Below, in pieces: positions 8,699-17,081 of a DNA stretch of 64,000 bases. Position 1 is the stretch's first letter; every line of letters begins with the position of its first letter. Below the pieces are notes generated by a model. That model was given only the letters and a program-made list of their open reading frames with translations. It had not been told where the DNA came from and did not search any database. A program made the translations under genes and the position numbers. Source of the stretch: an uncultured Massilia sp. GTDB taxonomy: Bacteria > Pseudomonadota > Gammaproteobacteria > Burkholderiales > Burkholderiaceae. The stretch lies in NCBI GenBank assembly GCA_946481275.1, contig CAMLMV010000026.1, positions 32,573-96,572 of the forward strand, given 5' to 3'.

Positions 8699-9283
8699 AT
8701 GCGAACCCTGCTGCGCAGCCTCCTCATCGCCATCGTCCTGCTCGCCGCCGAGGGCATCCTGCGCCCGTGGCTGGACGACGTCGCCTACGCGATCCGGCTC
8801 GGATCCCTGCCCGCGCCGGCGGCGTTGCCGGTGCCCGTGGCGGGCGTGAAACCCGTGCAGCTGGCCGATACGTGGGGCGGTGCGCGCAGCGGCGGGCGCA
8901 GGCACGAAGGCATCGACATCTTCGCGAAGCGGGGCACGCCCGTGCTGTCGAGCACGGAAGGTATCGTGCTGCGGGTCGGCACCAACCGCCTGGGCGGGCA
9001 GGTCGTGTGGGTGCTGGGGCCCGGCGGCCAGCGCCACTACTATGCCCACCTGGACCGCTACGGCGACGTGCGCGCGGGCATGCGCGTGCGGACGGGCAGC
9101 ATCCTCGGCTACGTCGGCAACACGGGCAATGCGGCCACCACGCCGCCGCACCTGCATTACGGCATCTACACGGCGGGCGGGGCCATCAATCCGTATCCGC
9201 TGCTGAAAGCTGATGCTCGGCATAGTCCTACACGCGCACGGCTGTTCGATTACACGGGACGCGCACGCACTACAATCACGTAA
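8699..9283 (+). CDS. M23-family metallopeptidase (LytM/peptidoglycan endopeptidase type)
   Basis: 194 residues with one N-terminal membrane anchor or uncleaved signal (residues 3-20). The zinc site is complete: His69 and Asp73 (HEGID), His113 and His117 (HYYAHLD), His151 and His153 (HLHYG). It should cleave peptidoglycan cross-bridges in the periplasm. I chose the ATG at 8699; the frame continues upstream through the preceding gene but without family similarity. The single-domain layout, with no LysM or coiled coil, matches short periplasmic M23 enzymes. Confidence 0.92.
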   Translation: MRTLLRSLLIAIVLLAAEGILRPWLDDVAYAIRLGSLPAPAALPVPVAGVKPVQLADTWGGARSGGRRHEGIDIFAKRGTPVLSSTEGIVLRVGTNRLGGQVVWVLGPGGQRHYYAHLDRYGDVRAGMRVRTGSILGYVGNTGNAATTPPHLHYGIYTAGGAINPYPLLKADARHSPTRARLFDYTGRARTTIT

Positions 9284-9310
9284 ACAGTAGGTAAACCCGA
9301 GTTTCGAGCC

Positions 9311-10051
9311 ATGGATACTGCAGTCGTCAACAGCATGCCCGTCCAGAACGTCGGCGAACAGCTGCGTCGCGACACCGTGCTGTGGCGCTATCTCGACGCG
9401 GCCAAGCTGTTCGACTTCTTCGAGAATTCGACGCTGTTCTTTTGCCGCGCCGACCATTTCAGCGACAAGTTCGAGGGTGCGTTCACGCCGTCGCTGCGCG
9501 CGCAGATCAGCGAGGCGCACGCGCGCGGCGAGATCGACTACGACTACGAGCAGTTCAAGCGGCGCATGCGCGAATCCGTCTTCATCAACTGCTGGCACCG
9601 CAACCAGGACGACAGCGCGGCCATGTGGGCGTTGTACGGCAAGTCGGAATGCGCCGTGGCGCTGACGACGACGGCCGGGCAGCTCGCGGACACCGTGGAA
9701 CACATCGCCGAGCACAAGATCTCGATCGCGCGCGTGGAATACGTGAAGCACTGGAGCGACCCGAAGCTGGACGTCTCGCCCGACTACACGCGCATCTTTG
9801 CCTACAAGACCAAGGCCTACGAATACGAAAAGGAGGTGCGGGTGATCATCGACCGCACCCGCGCGTCGTCCGGGCCCGACCTGCGCCAGCCCGGCATCGT
9901 CGTGCCCGTCGATGCCGGCCGGCTGCTGCGCAGCATCGTGATCGCGCCGGATGCGCCGCCGTGGTTCGAAAACCTCGTGCGCCAGTCGGCGCAGCGCTAC
10001 GGCATCCGCGTGCCCGTGCGGCGCTCGAAGCTGGCCACGGACCCGATCTGA
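9311..10051 (+). CDS. DUF2971 domain protein
   Basis: 246 residues, cytosolic. It carries the DUF2971 signatures: a WRYLD start, LFFCRADHFSDKFEG, then FINCWHRNQDDSAAMWALYG, and the basic-acidic strand YEKEVRVIID. Members are found scattered in bacteria, often near mobile DNA or defence genes; their biochemical role is unknown. The invariant His-Asn/Asp and Trp residues look like an active or ligand-binding site. The stop codon lies only two bases before a cluster of GGGGTCAGA repeats, so the gene may have arrived with, or been trimmed by, that element. Confidence 0.85.
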   Translation: MDTAVVNSMPVQNVGEQLRRDTVLWRYLDAAKLFDFFENSTLFFCRADHFSDKFEGAFTPSLRAQISEAHARGEIDYDYEQFKRRMRESVFINCWHRNQDDSAAMWALYGKSECAVALTTTAGQLADTVEHIAEHKISIARVEYVKHWSDPKLDVSPDYTRIFAYKTKAYEYEKEVRVIIDRTRASSGPDLRQPGIVVPVDAGRLLRSIVIAPDAPPWFENLVRQSAQRYGIRVPVRRSKLATDPI

Positions 10052-10053
10052 AA

Positions 10054-10280
10054 ATTCGGGGTCAGAAAATTCGGGGTCAGAGCACATTTTCTGAAAAATT
10101 CGGGGTCAGAGCACTTTTTGGTGCAAGTCTTTCAGGCAAATCTGTCGGTTGGAAGGGCCTGGTTTCGCTCGTTCAGGCACCGGTACGGCGCTTCAGATGG
10201 GGAAGCCATGGCTTTGCGGATATTGATCAGAAATGTGCTCTGACCCCGAATCCGGGAAAGAATGGGGTCTGACCCCGAAT
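10054..10280. repeat. MITE-like element, copy A, with extra terminal half-sites
   Basis: The core element at 10098-10251 (154 bp) has inverted ends ATTCGGGGTCAGAGCAC and GTGCTCTGACCCCGAAT. Two extra partial left ends precede it (10054 and 10069), and an extra GGGGTCTGACCCCGAAT follows it (10264-10280). The interior has no convincing gene. A homologue with the same ends and a diverged middle sits at 49191-49346. The layout fits a non-autonomous transposable element or REP-type repeat that has been hit repeatedly at the same spot. Confidence 0.8.
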
Positions 10281-10297
10281 CTGGGAAATTGCGGGCG

Positions 10298-10326
10298 AAA
10301 AAAAAGCCGGGCACGCGGCCCGGCTT
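10298..10326 (-). terminator. Intrinsic terminator of the beta-glucoside operon
   Basis: Reading leftwards, a 9-bp GC-rich stem (AAGCCGGGC with GCCCGGCTT) closes a short loop and is followed by eight T residues. It lies 19 bases beyond the stop of the MFS gene, the last gene of the bgl-glk-MFS operon. Confidence 0.75.
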
Positions 10327-10344
10327 GAAATGACGGCCTGGATC

Positions 10345-11712
10345 TCAGGCCGCGCGGTGAGAGGCGTTTGCGTCGTTGGCGGCCGGCGCGAGCTTGGCGC
10401 TGTCGCCGCCGGCGCCCATGCCGTCGTCATGGTGGAACGGCGCGAACCACGTCGCGAGGAACGACGGGATCGTGGCGATCATGACGGCGACGAAATAGCT
10501 GACGTAGCCCAGGTATTCCTGCAGCAGGCCGCTGATCATGCCCGTGACCAGCATGCACAGGCCCATCAGCGCCGTGCCGAACGCGTAGTGCGTGGTCGTG
10601 TACTTGCCGGGCGCGAGCTGCTGCATCAGGTAGATCATGTAGCCGACCGAGCCGAAGCCGTAGAAGAATTTTTCGACGACCACGCCGGCGGTGATCGTCC
10701 ACGGGCTGCTCGGCAGCGCCATCGCCATCGCGAGGAACGTCACGTTCGGGATGTTGACGGCGCAGCACAGCGTGAACAGCGTGCGTTTCAGGCCGCGTTT
10801 CGCGACGAACATGCCGCCGAGCAGGGAGCCGACGAGCACCGCCATCAAGCCGTACGTGCCGTAGATGATGCCCAGCTGCTCGTTCGACATGCCGAGGCCG
10901 CCCTTCGCGGCCGAATCGACCATGAAGAACGGGCCGATCTTTTCCAGCATCCCGATACTGACGCGGAACAGGAACGCGAAGGCGATCATCTTCCACACGT
11001 CGCGCTTCTGGAAGAACGTGACGAACGAATCCAGCAGGATGACGGCGGCGCCGCGCACGCTCGTCGGCGTGTTTTCCGCGCGCGCGCCGTCCGGCATCAC
11101 GCGCGCATGCCACGCGGCCATGACGATGACGATGGCGGCGACGATGAAGAAGATCACGCGCCATGCGTCCATCCACTCCGGCCCGAACACTGTCGGGTCA
11201 TGGTGGAACACGTCCGTGTGCAGGCGCCCGCTCAGGTAGACGAGGAAGCCGGAGGCGACGATCGGCCCGACGTTCCACGACAGGCTCTGCACGCCGCAGT
11301 ACAGCGCCTGCGTGCGCGTGTCGAGCGACGTGACGTACACACCGTCGCTGGCGATGTCCTGCGTCGCGCCGATGAACGACATGAGGACGAACGACGCCAG
11401 CACCAGCCCCATCCAGTCGGGCAGGCCCATCGCCAGCCCGACGCCGGCGAACCCCAGCGCGATGAGTACCTGCATCAGCAGGACGAAGAATTTCTTCGTC
11501 CGGTACATCTCGACGAACGGCGCGAACAGCGGCTTCACCGTGTAGGCGAGGCCCAGGATGCTCGAATAGGCGGCGGCACGCGTATTGTCCATGCCGATGT
11601 TCTTGAACATGATGGCGGTGACGCTCGTCAGCATCACGTAGCCCATCGCCATCGTGAAGTACCCGGTGGGTACCCACAGCAGGGGGTGGCGGCTGCGGTC
11701 AGGCGTGTGCAT
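10345..11712 (-). CDS. MFS transporter, AmpG/SLC45-like, of the beta-glucoside operon
   Basis: 455 residues with about 12 membrane helices. Features of the PAT/AmpG-like MFS group are visible: GYFTMAMGYVM in helix 1, AYTVKPLFAPFVE after helix 2, and the GATQDIASDGVY loop before helix 5. AmpG itself takes up muropeptides (N-acetylglucosaminyl-anhydromuramic acid peptides), but this gene lies downstream of a GH1 beta-glucosidase and glucokinase, with its start overlapping glk by 14 bases. The more likely cargo is a glucose-containing disaccharide or oligosaccharide such as cellobiose, which is inference from context. A clean terminator follows. Confidence 0.9.
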   Translation of the reverse strand: MHTPDRSRHPLLWVPTGYFTMAMGYVMLTSVTAIMFKNIGMDNTRAAAYSSILGLAYTVKPLFAPFVEMYRTKKFFVLLMQVLIALGFAGVGLAMGLPDWMGLVLASFVLMSFIGATQDIASDGVYVTSLDTRTQALYCGVQSLSWNVGPIVASGFLVYLSGRLHTDVFHHDPTVFGPEWMDAWRVIFFIVAAIVIVMAAWHARVMPDGARAENTPTSVRGAAVILLDSFVTFFQKRDVWKMIAFAFLFRVSIGMLEKIGPFFMVDSAAKGGLGMSNEQLGIIYGTYGLMAVLVGSLLGGMFVAKRGLKRTLFTLCCAVNIPNVTFLAMAMALPSSPWTITAGVVVEKFFYGFGSVGYMIYLMQQLAPGKYTTTHYAFGTALMGLCMLVTGMISGLLQEYLGYVSYFVAVMIATIPSFLATWFAPFHHDDGMGAGGDSAKLAPAANDANASHRAA

Positions 11713-12751
11713 GGCCGGCTGCCGTCACGGAATCGATCGGGGCGCGCTGCGCGGCGGCGCGCGCGTCGACCAGCTGCTGGTCCAGCATCGCGGCGGCACC
11801 GGCCAGGGCGGGGTAGGGCGCGTGAATCACGTACACCGGGATCTGCTTGCAGAAGTCGGTGAAGCGGCCCTTGTTCTCGAAGCGGGCGCGGAACGACGAC
11901 TTCGCGAAAAACTCGCCCAGGCGCGGCACGACGCCGCCGCCGATGTAGATGCCGCCGCGCGCGCACAGGGTCACGGCCACGTTCGCGGCCATCGTGCCCA
12001 GGGCTCCGCAGAAGACGTCCAGCACTTCCGCGCACAGTTTGTCTCCCGCCAGGCCGCGCTCGACGACCTGCGCCGGTTCGAGGGCTTCGCCCTGGACGCC
12101 GTCGATGGCGCACAGCGCCTCGTGGATCGTGGCGAGACCCGGGCCCGAGATCAGGCGCTCGGCCGACACGTGGTCCCATTTCGTCCAGCAGTATGCGAGG
12201 ATCGCCTGTTCGCGCGCATTCGACGGCGAGAACGCGACGTGGCCGCCTTCGCTCGGCAGCACCTTCCAGCGGCCGGCGTCGGGAATCACGCCGCCGACGC
12301 CGAGACCCGTGCCCGCGCCCACGAGGCCGATCACGGCGTCCGGGCTCACGCGGGTGCCGCCGACCTGTTCGAGGTCCGCGTCCGCGAGGCTGGGCACCGA
12401 CATCGACAGCGCGGCGAAGTCGTTCACGACGAGCAGCGTGTCGAGGCCGAGGTCGCGGCGCGCGGCGTCGATCGAGAACTGCCAGTGGTGATTGGTCATC
12501 TTGATGAAATCGCCCTCGACCGGATTCGCGATCGCGATCACGGCGTGGCGCAGTTCACGGGCGGCGCCGGGGTGGCCGGCCAGGTAGGCGCGCACGGCGT
12601 CCGCGAACGTGGCGTGGGCGGCGCAGGACAGCGTCGCGATTTCCTCGATGCGGCCGGGGCCGCGCTGCAACGCGAAGCGGGCGTTCGTCCCGCCGATGTC
12701 GGCAAGCAGGCGGGCGCCGCCGAAAAGCACATCATCCATGGTGTCCCTCAT
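11699..12751 (-). CDS. glk: Glucokinase (ROK-independent Glk family)
   Basis: 350 residues. It phosphorylates glucose to glucose-6-phosphate with ATP. The phosphate-1 loop LADIGGTNARFAL is at the N-terminus. The substrate motif LVVNDFAA carries the catalytic Asp, and GLVGAGTGLGVGG and PSEGGHVAFSP are the expected Glk signatures. The ATG at 12751 is used; an in-frame ATG five codons in is possible. It sits between the beta-glucosidase and the transporter, so the operon imports a glucoside, splits it and traps the glucose. Confidence 0.95.
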   Translation of the reverse strand: MRDTMDDVLFGGARLLADIGGTNARFALQRGPGRIEEIATLSCAAHATFADAVRAYLAGHPGAARELRHAVIAIANPVEGDFIKMTNHHWQFSIDAARRDLGLDTLLVVNDFAALSMSVPSLADADLEQVGGTRVSPDAVIGLVGAGTGLGVGGVIPDAGRWKVLPSEGGHVAFSPSNAREQAILAYCWTKWDHVSAERLISGPGLATIHEALCAIDGVQGEALEPAQVVERGLAGDKLCAEVLDVFCGALGTMAANVAVTLCARGGIYIGGGVVPRLGEFFAKSSFRARFENKGRFTDFCKQIPVYVIHAPYPALAGAAAMLDQQLVDARAAAQRAPIDSVTAAGHAHA

Positions 12752-12779
12752 GTCTTCCTCGGTCTCCTGTTTTTCTCAC

Positions 12780-12799
12780 CTGAACCCCTGAGGGGTCAG
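12780..12799. other. Hairpin at the end of the beta-glucosidase gene
   Basis: CTGAACCCCTGAGGGGTCAG can fold into a stem with one bulged A and a 3-base loop. It covers the last codons and stop of the GH1 gene, 29 bases before glk. No T-run follows, so it is more likely an mRNA-stability or partial-attenuation element within the operon than a terminator. Confidence 0.35.
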
Positions 12800-14136
12800 G
12801 CTGCGCGCAATGCGGCGCGCTGTCCGGCGATGAAGTCGCGGTACCACAGGGCGCTCGCTTTCGGGATGCGCTGCTGGGTCGCGTAGTCGACATACACGAT
12901 GCCGAACCGCTTCTCATAACCGGAATTCCATTCAAAATTGTCCATCAGGCTCCACAGGAAGTAGCCGCGCACGTCCACGCCCGCGTCCATCGCGGCCTTC
13001 AGGGCCTCGAGGTGGGTGCGGACGTATTCCACGCGCTGGGTGTCGTTGACCTGGCCGTCGGCACCGACGCTGTCGACCGCGGCCATGCCGTTTTCCGTAA
13101 TGTACACCGGCGGCAGGTCCGGGTATTCCTGTTTCAGCTGCACGAGCAGGTCCGTGAGGCCCTGCGGGTAGATTTCCCAGCCCATGTCGGTGAAGCCCAG
13201 GCCACCTTCCGGCTTGCGCGGCGGGACTTCCGCGCTCATGACTTCGCGGCGGTAGTAGTTCACGCCCAGGAAGTCGATCGGCTGGGCGATGATGTCGAAG
13301 TCGCCCGCGTGCACGTCCGGCGCGTTGGCGCCGTGCGCTTCCAGCGACAGGGCCGGATAGCGGCGCTTGAAGATCGGGTCCATGAACCATTCGATCGAAT
13401 TGGCCCATTCCAGTGCGGCCAGGCGGCGGTCGGCTTCCGTGTCCGTCGCCGGTTCCGCGGTCCACTGGTTCAGCACGATGCCGAGCTGGCAGGTGGGATT
13501 CACTGCGCGCATCGCCTGCATGGCAAGGCCGTGCGACAGCAGCAGGTGGTGCGACACCTGGATCGCCTGTTTTTTATCCGCGACGCCCGGCGCGAACTGG
13601 CCGTTGCCGTAGCCGAGGTTCGCCGTGCACCACGGTTCGTTGTGCGTGGCGATGCTGGCCACGCGGTTGCCGAAGCGGCGCGCCACTTCGGCCGCGTAGT
13701 CGGCGAAGCGGTGCGCGGTGTCGCGCGACATCCAGCCGCCGTCGTCCTGCAGGCCCTGCGGCAGGTCCCAGTGGTACAGCGTGATGTGCGCGACGATGCC
13801 TTTTTCGTCCAGCGCGTCCAGCAGGCGCGTGTAGAAATCGAAGCCCGGTTCATTCCATGCGCCCTTGCCGGTCGGCTGCACGCGCGCCCACGCCATCGAG
13901 AAGCGGTAGGCGTTCACGCCCAGCGACGCCATCATCGCCACGTCGTCGCGGTAGCGGTTGTAGTGGTCGCAGGCGACGTCGCCGTTGCTGCCGTCGATGA
14001 TGTTGGCCGGATCGTGCGAGAAGGTATCCCAGATCGAAGGGCCCTTGCCGTCGGCGTCAAAGGCGCCTTCGATCTGGAAGGCGCTGGTGGCGACGCCCCA
14101 CGTGAAATTGGAAGGAAAACGGATGGAGTCGGTCAT
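12796..14136 (-). CDS. Family 1 beta-glucosidase
   Basis: 446 residues, the usual length for a cytosolic bacterial GH1 enzyme, with no signal peptide. The acid/base Glu167 is in THNEPWC and the nucleophile Glu348 in YITENGM. The GH1 N-terminal signature (PSNFTWGVATSAFQIEG) and the TLYHWDLPQ strand are also present. It hydrolyses beta-glucosides such as cellobiose to glucose. I use ATG 14136, which gives the standard GH1 N-terminus; the frame extends about 19 codons upstream into the operator region. It is the first gene of the operon with glk and the MFS transporter, divergent from the LacI regulator. Confidence 0.95.
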   Translation of the reverse strand: MTDSIRFPSNFTWGVATSAFQIEGAFDADGKGPSIWDTFSHDPANIIDGSNGDVACDHYNRYRDDVAMMASLGVNAYRFSMAWARVQPTGKGAWNEPGFDFYTRLLDALDEKGIVAHITLYHWDLPQGLQDDGGWMSRDTAHRFADYAAEVARRFGNRVASIATHNEPWCTANLGYGNGQFAPGVADKKQAIQVSHHLLLSHGLAMQAMRAVNPTCQLGIVLNQWTAEPATDTEADRRLAALEWANSIEWFMDPIFKRRYPALSLEAHGANAPDVHAGDFDIIAQPIDFLGVNYYRREVMSAEVPPRKPEGGLGFTDMGWEIYPQGLTDLLVQLKQEYPDLPPVYITENGMAAVDSVGADGQVNDTQRVEYVRTHLEALKAAMDAGVDVRGYFLWSLMDNFEWNSGYEKRFGIVYVDYATQQRIPKASALWYRDFIAGQRAALRAA

Positions 14137-14178
14137 GGTGCGCGTTGTAGTCGTTATGGTGGGAACTTGGAAATCTTT

Positions 14179-14192
14179 TGAAATCGATTTCA
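14179..14192. promoter_or_regulatory. LacI-type operator between the bgl operon and its regulator
   Basis: TGAAATCGATTTCA is a perfect 14-bp palindrome with the central CG typical of LacI/GalR-family operators. It lies 43 bases upstream of the beta-glucosidase start and 137 bases upstream of the regulator gene. The adjacent divergent LacI-family protein is its probable ligand. Confidence 0.65.
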
Positions 14193-14328
14193 TCGTACAT
14201 GCGCCATCGGCGGGGTGTCAACACCATTTTTTCCTTTCAAGCATCAACGCCACATGTCAAATGGGCATGTCTGGTGTATATTCACGAGCTTCGCGGCAGG
14301 TGCCGTGTAAAGATGCAGGCCGAAACGC

Positions 14329-15348
14329 ATGAAAAAGGATTCCAGCAGTTCGCCGATGGTCACCGTCCACGAGGTCGCCCGTGTGGCGGGCGTGTCCGCG
14401 GCGACGGTCTCGCGCTTCCTGAACGGTACCGCCAAGGTGTCGGAGGAAAAGCGCCAGGCCATCGAAAGCGTCATCGAAAAGCTCAATTACAAGCCCAATG
14501 TGCTGGCCCAGAACCTCAAGACGGGCAGCTCGCGCACCATCGGCGTCCTCACGCAGTCGCTCGTGTCGGGCTATTTTGCCGACGCGATGGCCGGCATCGA
14601 CGAGGCCCTGCAGGGCACGGGCTATGCGCCGCTGATCGTGTCGGGCCACTGGCATGCGGACGAGGAGGCGGAGCGCATCGAGCTCCTGATCGCGCGCCGC
14701 GTGGACGGCCTCGTCATCCTGAGCGGTAAATTGAAGGATGCGCAGATCCTGAAACTGTCGCAGCGCGTGCCCATCGTCGCCTTCGGCCGCGACCTGAGCG
14801 CGCCGCGCGCGTACGGCTTCTGCCTCGACAATTACTGGGGCGCGTGCGAAGCGGTGGGCTACCTGATCGAGCAGGGCCACCGCAACATCGCGTTCATCAC
14901 GGGCCCGTCCGACCACCAGGATGCGCTGGCCCGCCTGGCCGGCTACCGCGACACGCTGGCCAAGCACGGCATCAAGGAACAGCAGCAACTGATCGTCGGC
15001 GGCGACTTCCAGGAATCGAGCGGCCTGCTGGCCGTCGAGCGCCTGCTGGAATCGGGCCAGCGCTTCTCCGCCATCTTCTGCGCGAACGACCTGACGGCGT
15101 ACGGCGCCCGGCTGGCGCTGTACCGGCGCGGCATCCGCGTGCCGGAAGACATCTCCGTCATCGGCTTCGACGACCTGCACAGCTCCATGTACACGACGCC
15201 GCCCTTGACCACGGTGCGCCAGCCGCTGTTCGACGTCGGCAAGTGCCTGGGCCGCGCGATCGTCAAGATGATCGGGCACGAGATGCTCGACATCGAGGTG
15301 CCGCAGCTGAACCTCGTCGTGCGCGAGTCCGTCAAGCGCGTCGACTGA
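14329..15348 (+). CDS. LacI-family transcriptional regulator of the beta-glucoside operon
   Basis: 339 residues. The helix-turn-helix is at residues 7-30 (TVHEVARVAGVSAATVSRFLN) and the hinge helix at about 50-62 (KPNVLAQNLKTG), followed by a periplasmic-binding-type sugar domain (TIGVLTQSLVSGYFA, DDLHSSMYTTPPLTTV). It is divergent from the beta-glucosidase operon, and the TGAAATCGATTTCA palindrome lies between them. The expected role is repression of bgl-glk-MFS, relieved by a glucoside or glucose derivative. The partner assignment rests on position and on the operator. Confidence 0.95.
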   Translation: MKKDSSSSPMVTVHEVARVAGVSAATVSRFLNGTAKVSEEKRQAIESVIEKLNYKPNVLAQNLKTGSSRTIGVLTQSLVSGYFADAMAGIDEALQGTGYAPLIVSGHWHADEEAERIELLIARRVDGLVILSGKLKDAQILKLSQRVPIVAFGRDLSAPRAYGFCLDNYWGACEAVGYLIEQGHRNIAFITGPSDHQDALARLAGYRDTLAKHGIKEQQQLIVGGDFQESSGLLAVERLLESGQRFSAIFCANDLTAYGARLALYRRGIRVPEDISVIGFDDLHSSMYTTPPLTTVRQPLFDVGKCLGRAIVKMIGHEMLDIEVPQLNLVVRESVKRVD

Positions 15349-15487
15349 CCCCGGTTTTTGGCAACGTTACGGTTGCAGTAGCAGCATCCGCGACCGGCGG
15401 TAGCGTCGCTGCGTACCAGGCGCCGTGCCGCTGGCACCGCGCCGCGCGGCGGACGATGATGGGATTCCGACATCATGCGAGGATCCC

Positions 15488-16216
15488 ATGCTTCCCACCA
15501 TCTTCATCGTTTTCGGCGCCTGCTTCGTGCTCGAGCGGGTCGTCCCCGGCTGGCGCCTGCCGCGCGTGCGTACCTGGCCGCTGCGCGTGCTCGCCATCAA
15601 TGCCGTGCAACTGGGCGTCGTCGTGCTGGCCGGTTTCACGTGGGAGCGCTGGCTCTCCTCCGGCTCGCTGTTCCACCTGTCGCGCCACCTGGGCCCGGCG
15701 GCCGGCGGCCTCGTGGCCTACTTCATCGCCACGTTCGTGTTTTATTGGTGGCACCGGGCGCGCCACGAGTCCGACCTGCTGTGGCGCCTGTTCCACCAGA
15801 TCCACCACAGCCCCCAGCGCATCGAGGTGATCACCTCGTTCTACAAGCATCCGGTCGAGATGGTCGTCAATTCGATCATCGGCAGCCTGCTCGTGTACGC
15901 GGTGCTGGGCCTGTCGCCGGCCGCGGGCGCCGTCTACACGCTGTGCACGGCGCTCGGCGAATTCTTTTATCACACGAGCGTGCGCACGCCGCGCTGGGTC
16001 GGCTGGTTCTTCCAGCGTCCGGAAATGCACCGGGTCCACCACCAGCACGGCCGCCACCGTAATAACTACGGCGACATCGTCTGGTGGGACTGGCTGTTCG
16101 GCACCTACGAGAATCCAGCCCGTTTCGACGCCACGTGCGGCTTCGACGCGGACAAGGAAGAACGCCTCGGTGCGATGCTCGCCTGGCGCGACGTGCACCG
16201 CACCGACGGCCCGTGA
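15488..16216 (+). CDS. Sterol desaturase/fatty acid hydroxylase superfamily protein
   Basis: 242 residues, integral membrane, with about four helices. The di-iron histidine clusters HRARH (after YWW), HQIHH and HRVHHQH are in order, with the downstream NYGDIVWWDWLFGT motif of this superfamily. It should be an oxygen-dependent hydroxylase or desaturase acting on a lipid in the membrane; the substrate cannot be told. It follows the LacI gene on the same strand after 139 bases and is probably independent of it. It is convergent with the SDR gene at 16223. Confidence 0.9.
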   Translation: MLPTIFIVFGACFVLERVVPGWRLPRVRTWPLRVLAINAVQLGVVVLAGFTWERWLSSGSLFHLSRHLGPAAGGLVAYFIATFVFYWWHRARHESDLLWRLFHQIHHSPQRIEVITSFYKHPVEMVVNSIIGSLLVYAVLGLSPAAGAVYTLCTALGEFFYHTSVRTPRWVGWFFQRPEMHRVHHQHGRHRNNYGDIVWWDWLFGTYENPARFDATCGFDADKEERLGAMLAWRDVHRTDGP

Positions 16217-16222
16217 TGCCGG

Positions 16223-16969
16223 TCAGGCCGCGAAACCGCCGTCCACGGCCAGGTCCGACCCCGTGACGAAGCTCGCTTCCGGGCTGGCCAGCCACGCGAC
16301 CATCGATGCGACTTCTTCCGGCCGGCCGTGGCGCGGCAGGGCCATGAAGCCATGCAGCGATTTGCCGAAATCGGTGTCGGCCGGATTCATGTCCGTGTCG
16401 ACGGGGCCCGGCAGCACGTTGTTCACCGTGATGCCGCGCGGCCCCAGGTCGCGCGCCAGACCTTTTACGAGGCCCGTCAGGGCCGACTTGCTCATCGCGT
16501 AGACCGAGGCGCCCGCGAACGGCACGCGCAGCGCGTTCGTGCTGCCGATGTTGATCACGCGGCCGCCGTCCGGCAGGTGGCGCGCAGCGGCCTGCGTGGC
16601 GGCGAAGACGGCGCGCACGTTCACGGCCACCGTCTTGTCGAAGTCGGCGAGGGAGAATTCCGTCACGTGGCCGCCGAGGAAGACGCCCGCGTTGTTGACG
16701 ACGATGTCAAGGCGGCCGAATTTCGCGGCCGCGGTGTCGATTGCGTCGGCCAGCGCCTGCGCATCGGCCACGTCGGCGCGCAGGGCGAGCGCGCGGCCGC
16801 CTGCCGCTTCGATCCGTCCGGCCAGTGCCTGCGCGGCGGCATCCGACGACTGGTACGTGAAGGCGACGGCCGCGCCGTCGCGGGCGAGACGTTCCACGAT
16901 GGCCGCGCCGATGCCGCGCGATCCGCCGGTGACGAAAGCGACTTTTTGTTGAAGGTTCGTGTTTGCCAT
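16223..16969 (-). CDS. Classical SDR-family NAD(P)-dependent oxidoreductase
   Basis: 248 residues. The cofactor motif TGGSRGIGAAI, the NNAG motif (IVVNNAGVFLG) and the catalytic Ser-Tyr-Lys set (INIGSTNALR, SVYAMSKSAL) are all in place. It ends with PEEVASMVAWLAS and GSDLAVDGGF, as in FabG-like dehydrogenases. The ATG at 16969 has GGAGAG immediately upstream, so I use it in place of the longer frame. The gene is divergent from a LysR regulator whose putative site lies between them. Substrate unknown. Confidence 0.93.
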   Translation of the reverse strand: MANTNLQQKVAFVTGGSRGIGAAIVERLARDGAAVAFTYQSSDAAAQALAGRIEAAGGRALALRADVADAQALADAIDTAAAKFGRLDIVVNNAGVFLGGHVTEFSLADFDKTVAVNVRAVFAATQAAARHLPDGGRVINIGSTNALRVPFAGASVYAMSKSALTGLVKGLARDLGPRGITVNNVLPGPVDTDMNPADTDFGKSLHGFMALPRHGRPEEVASMVAWLASPEASFVTGSDLAVDGGFAA

Positions 16970-17016
16970 GATGCTCTCCGTTCGGTTGGGGTGGTTGATG
17001 TCTGCAGTATCATTCC

Positions 17017-17070
17017 AACTCACGGTTCAAACTAGCCGGGCAATAAGCACAAGACTTTCAACCGTCAGTT
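17017..17070. promoter_or_regulatory. Candidate LysR binding site between SDR and LysR genes
   Basis: AACTCACGGTT (17017-17027) and AACCGTCAGTT (17060-17070) are inverted copies with one mismatch, spaced about four helical turns apart. This matches the recognition and activation half-site layout used by LysR proteins in divergent promoters. Confidence 0.4.
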
Positions 17071-17081
17071 AAAGGTGGGCC

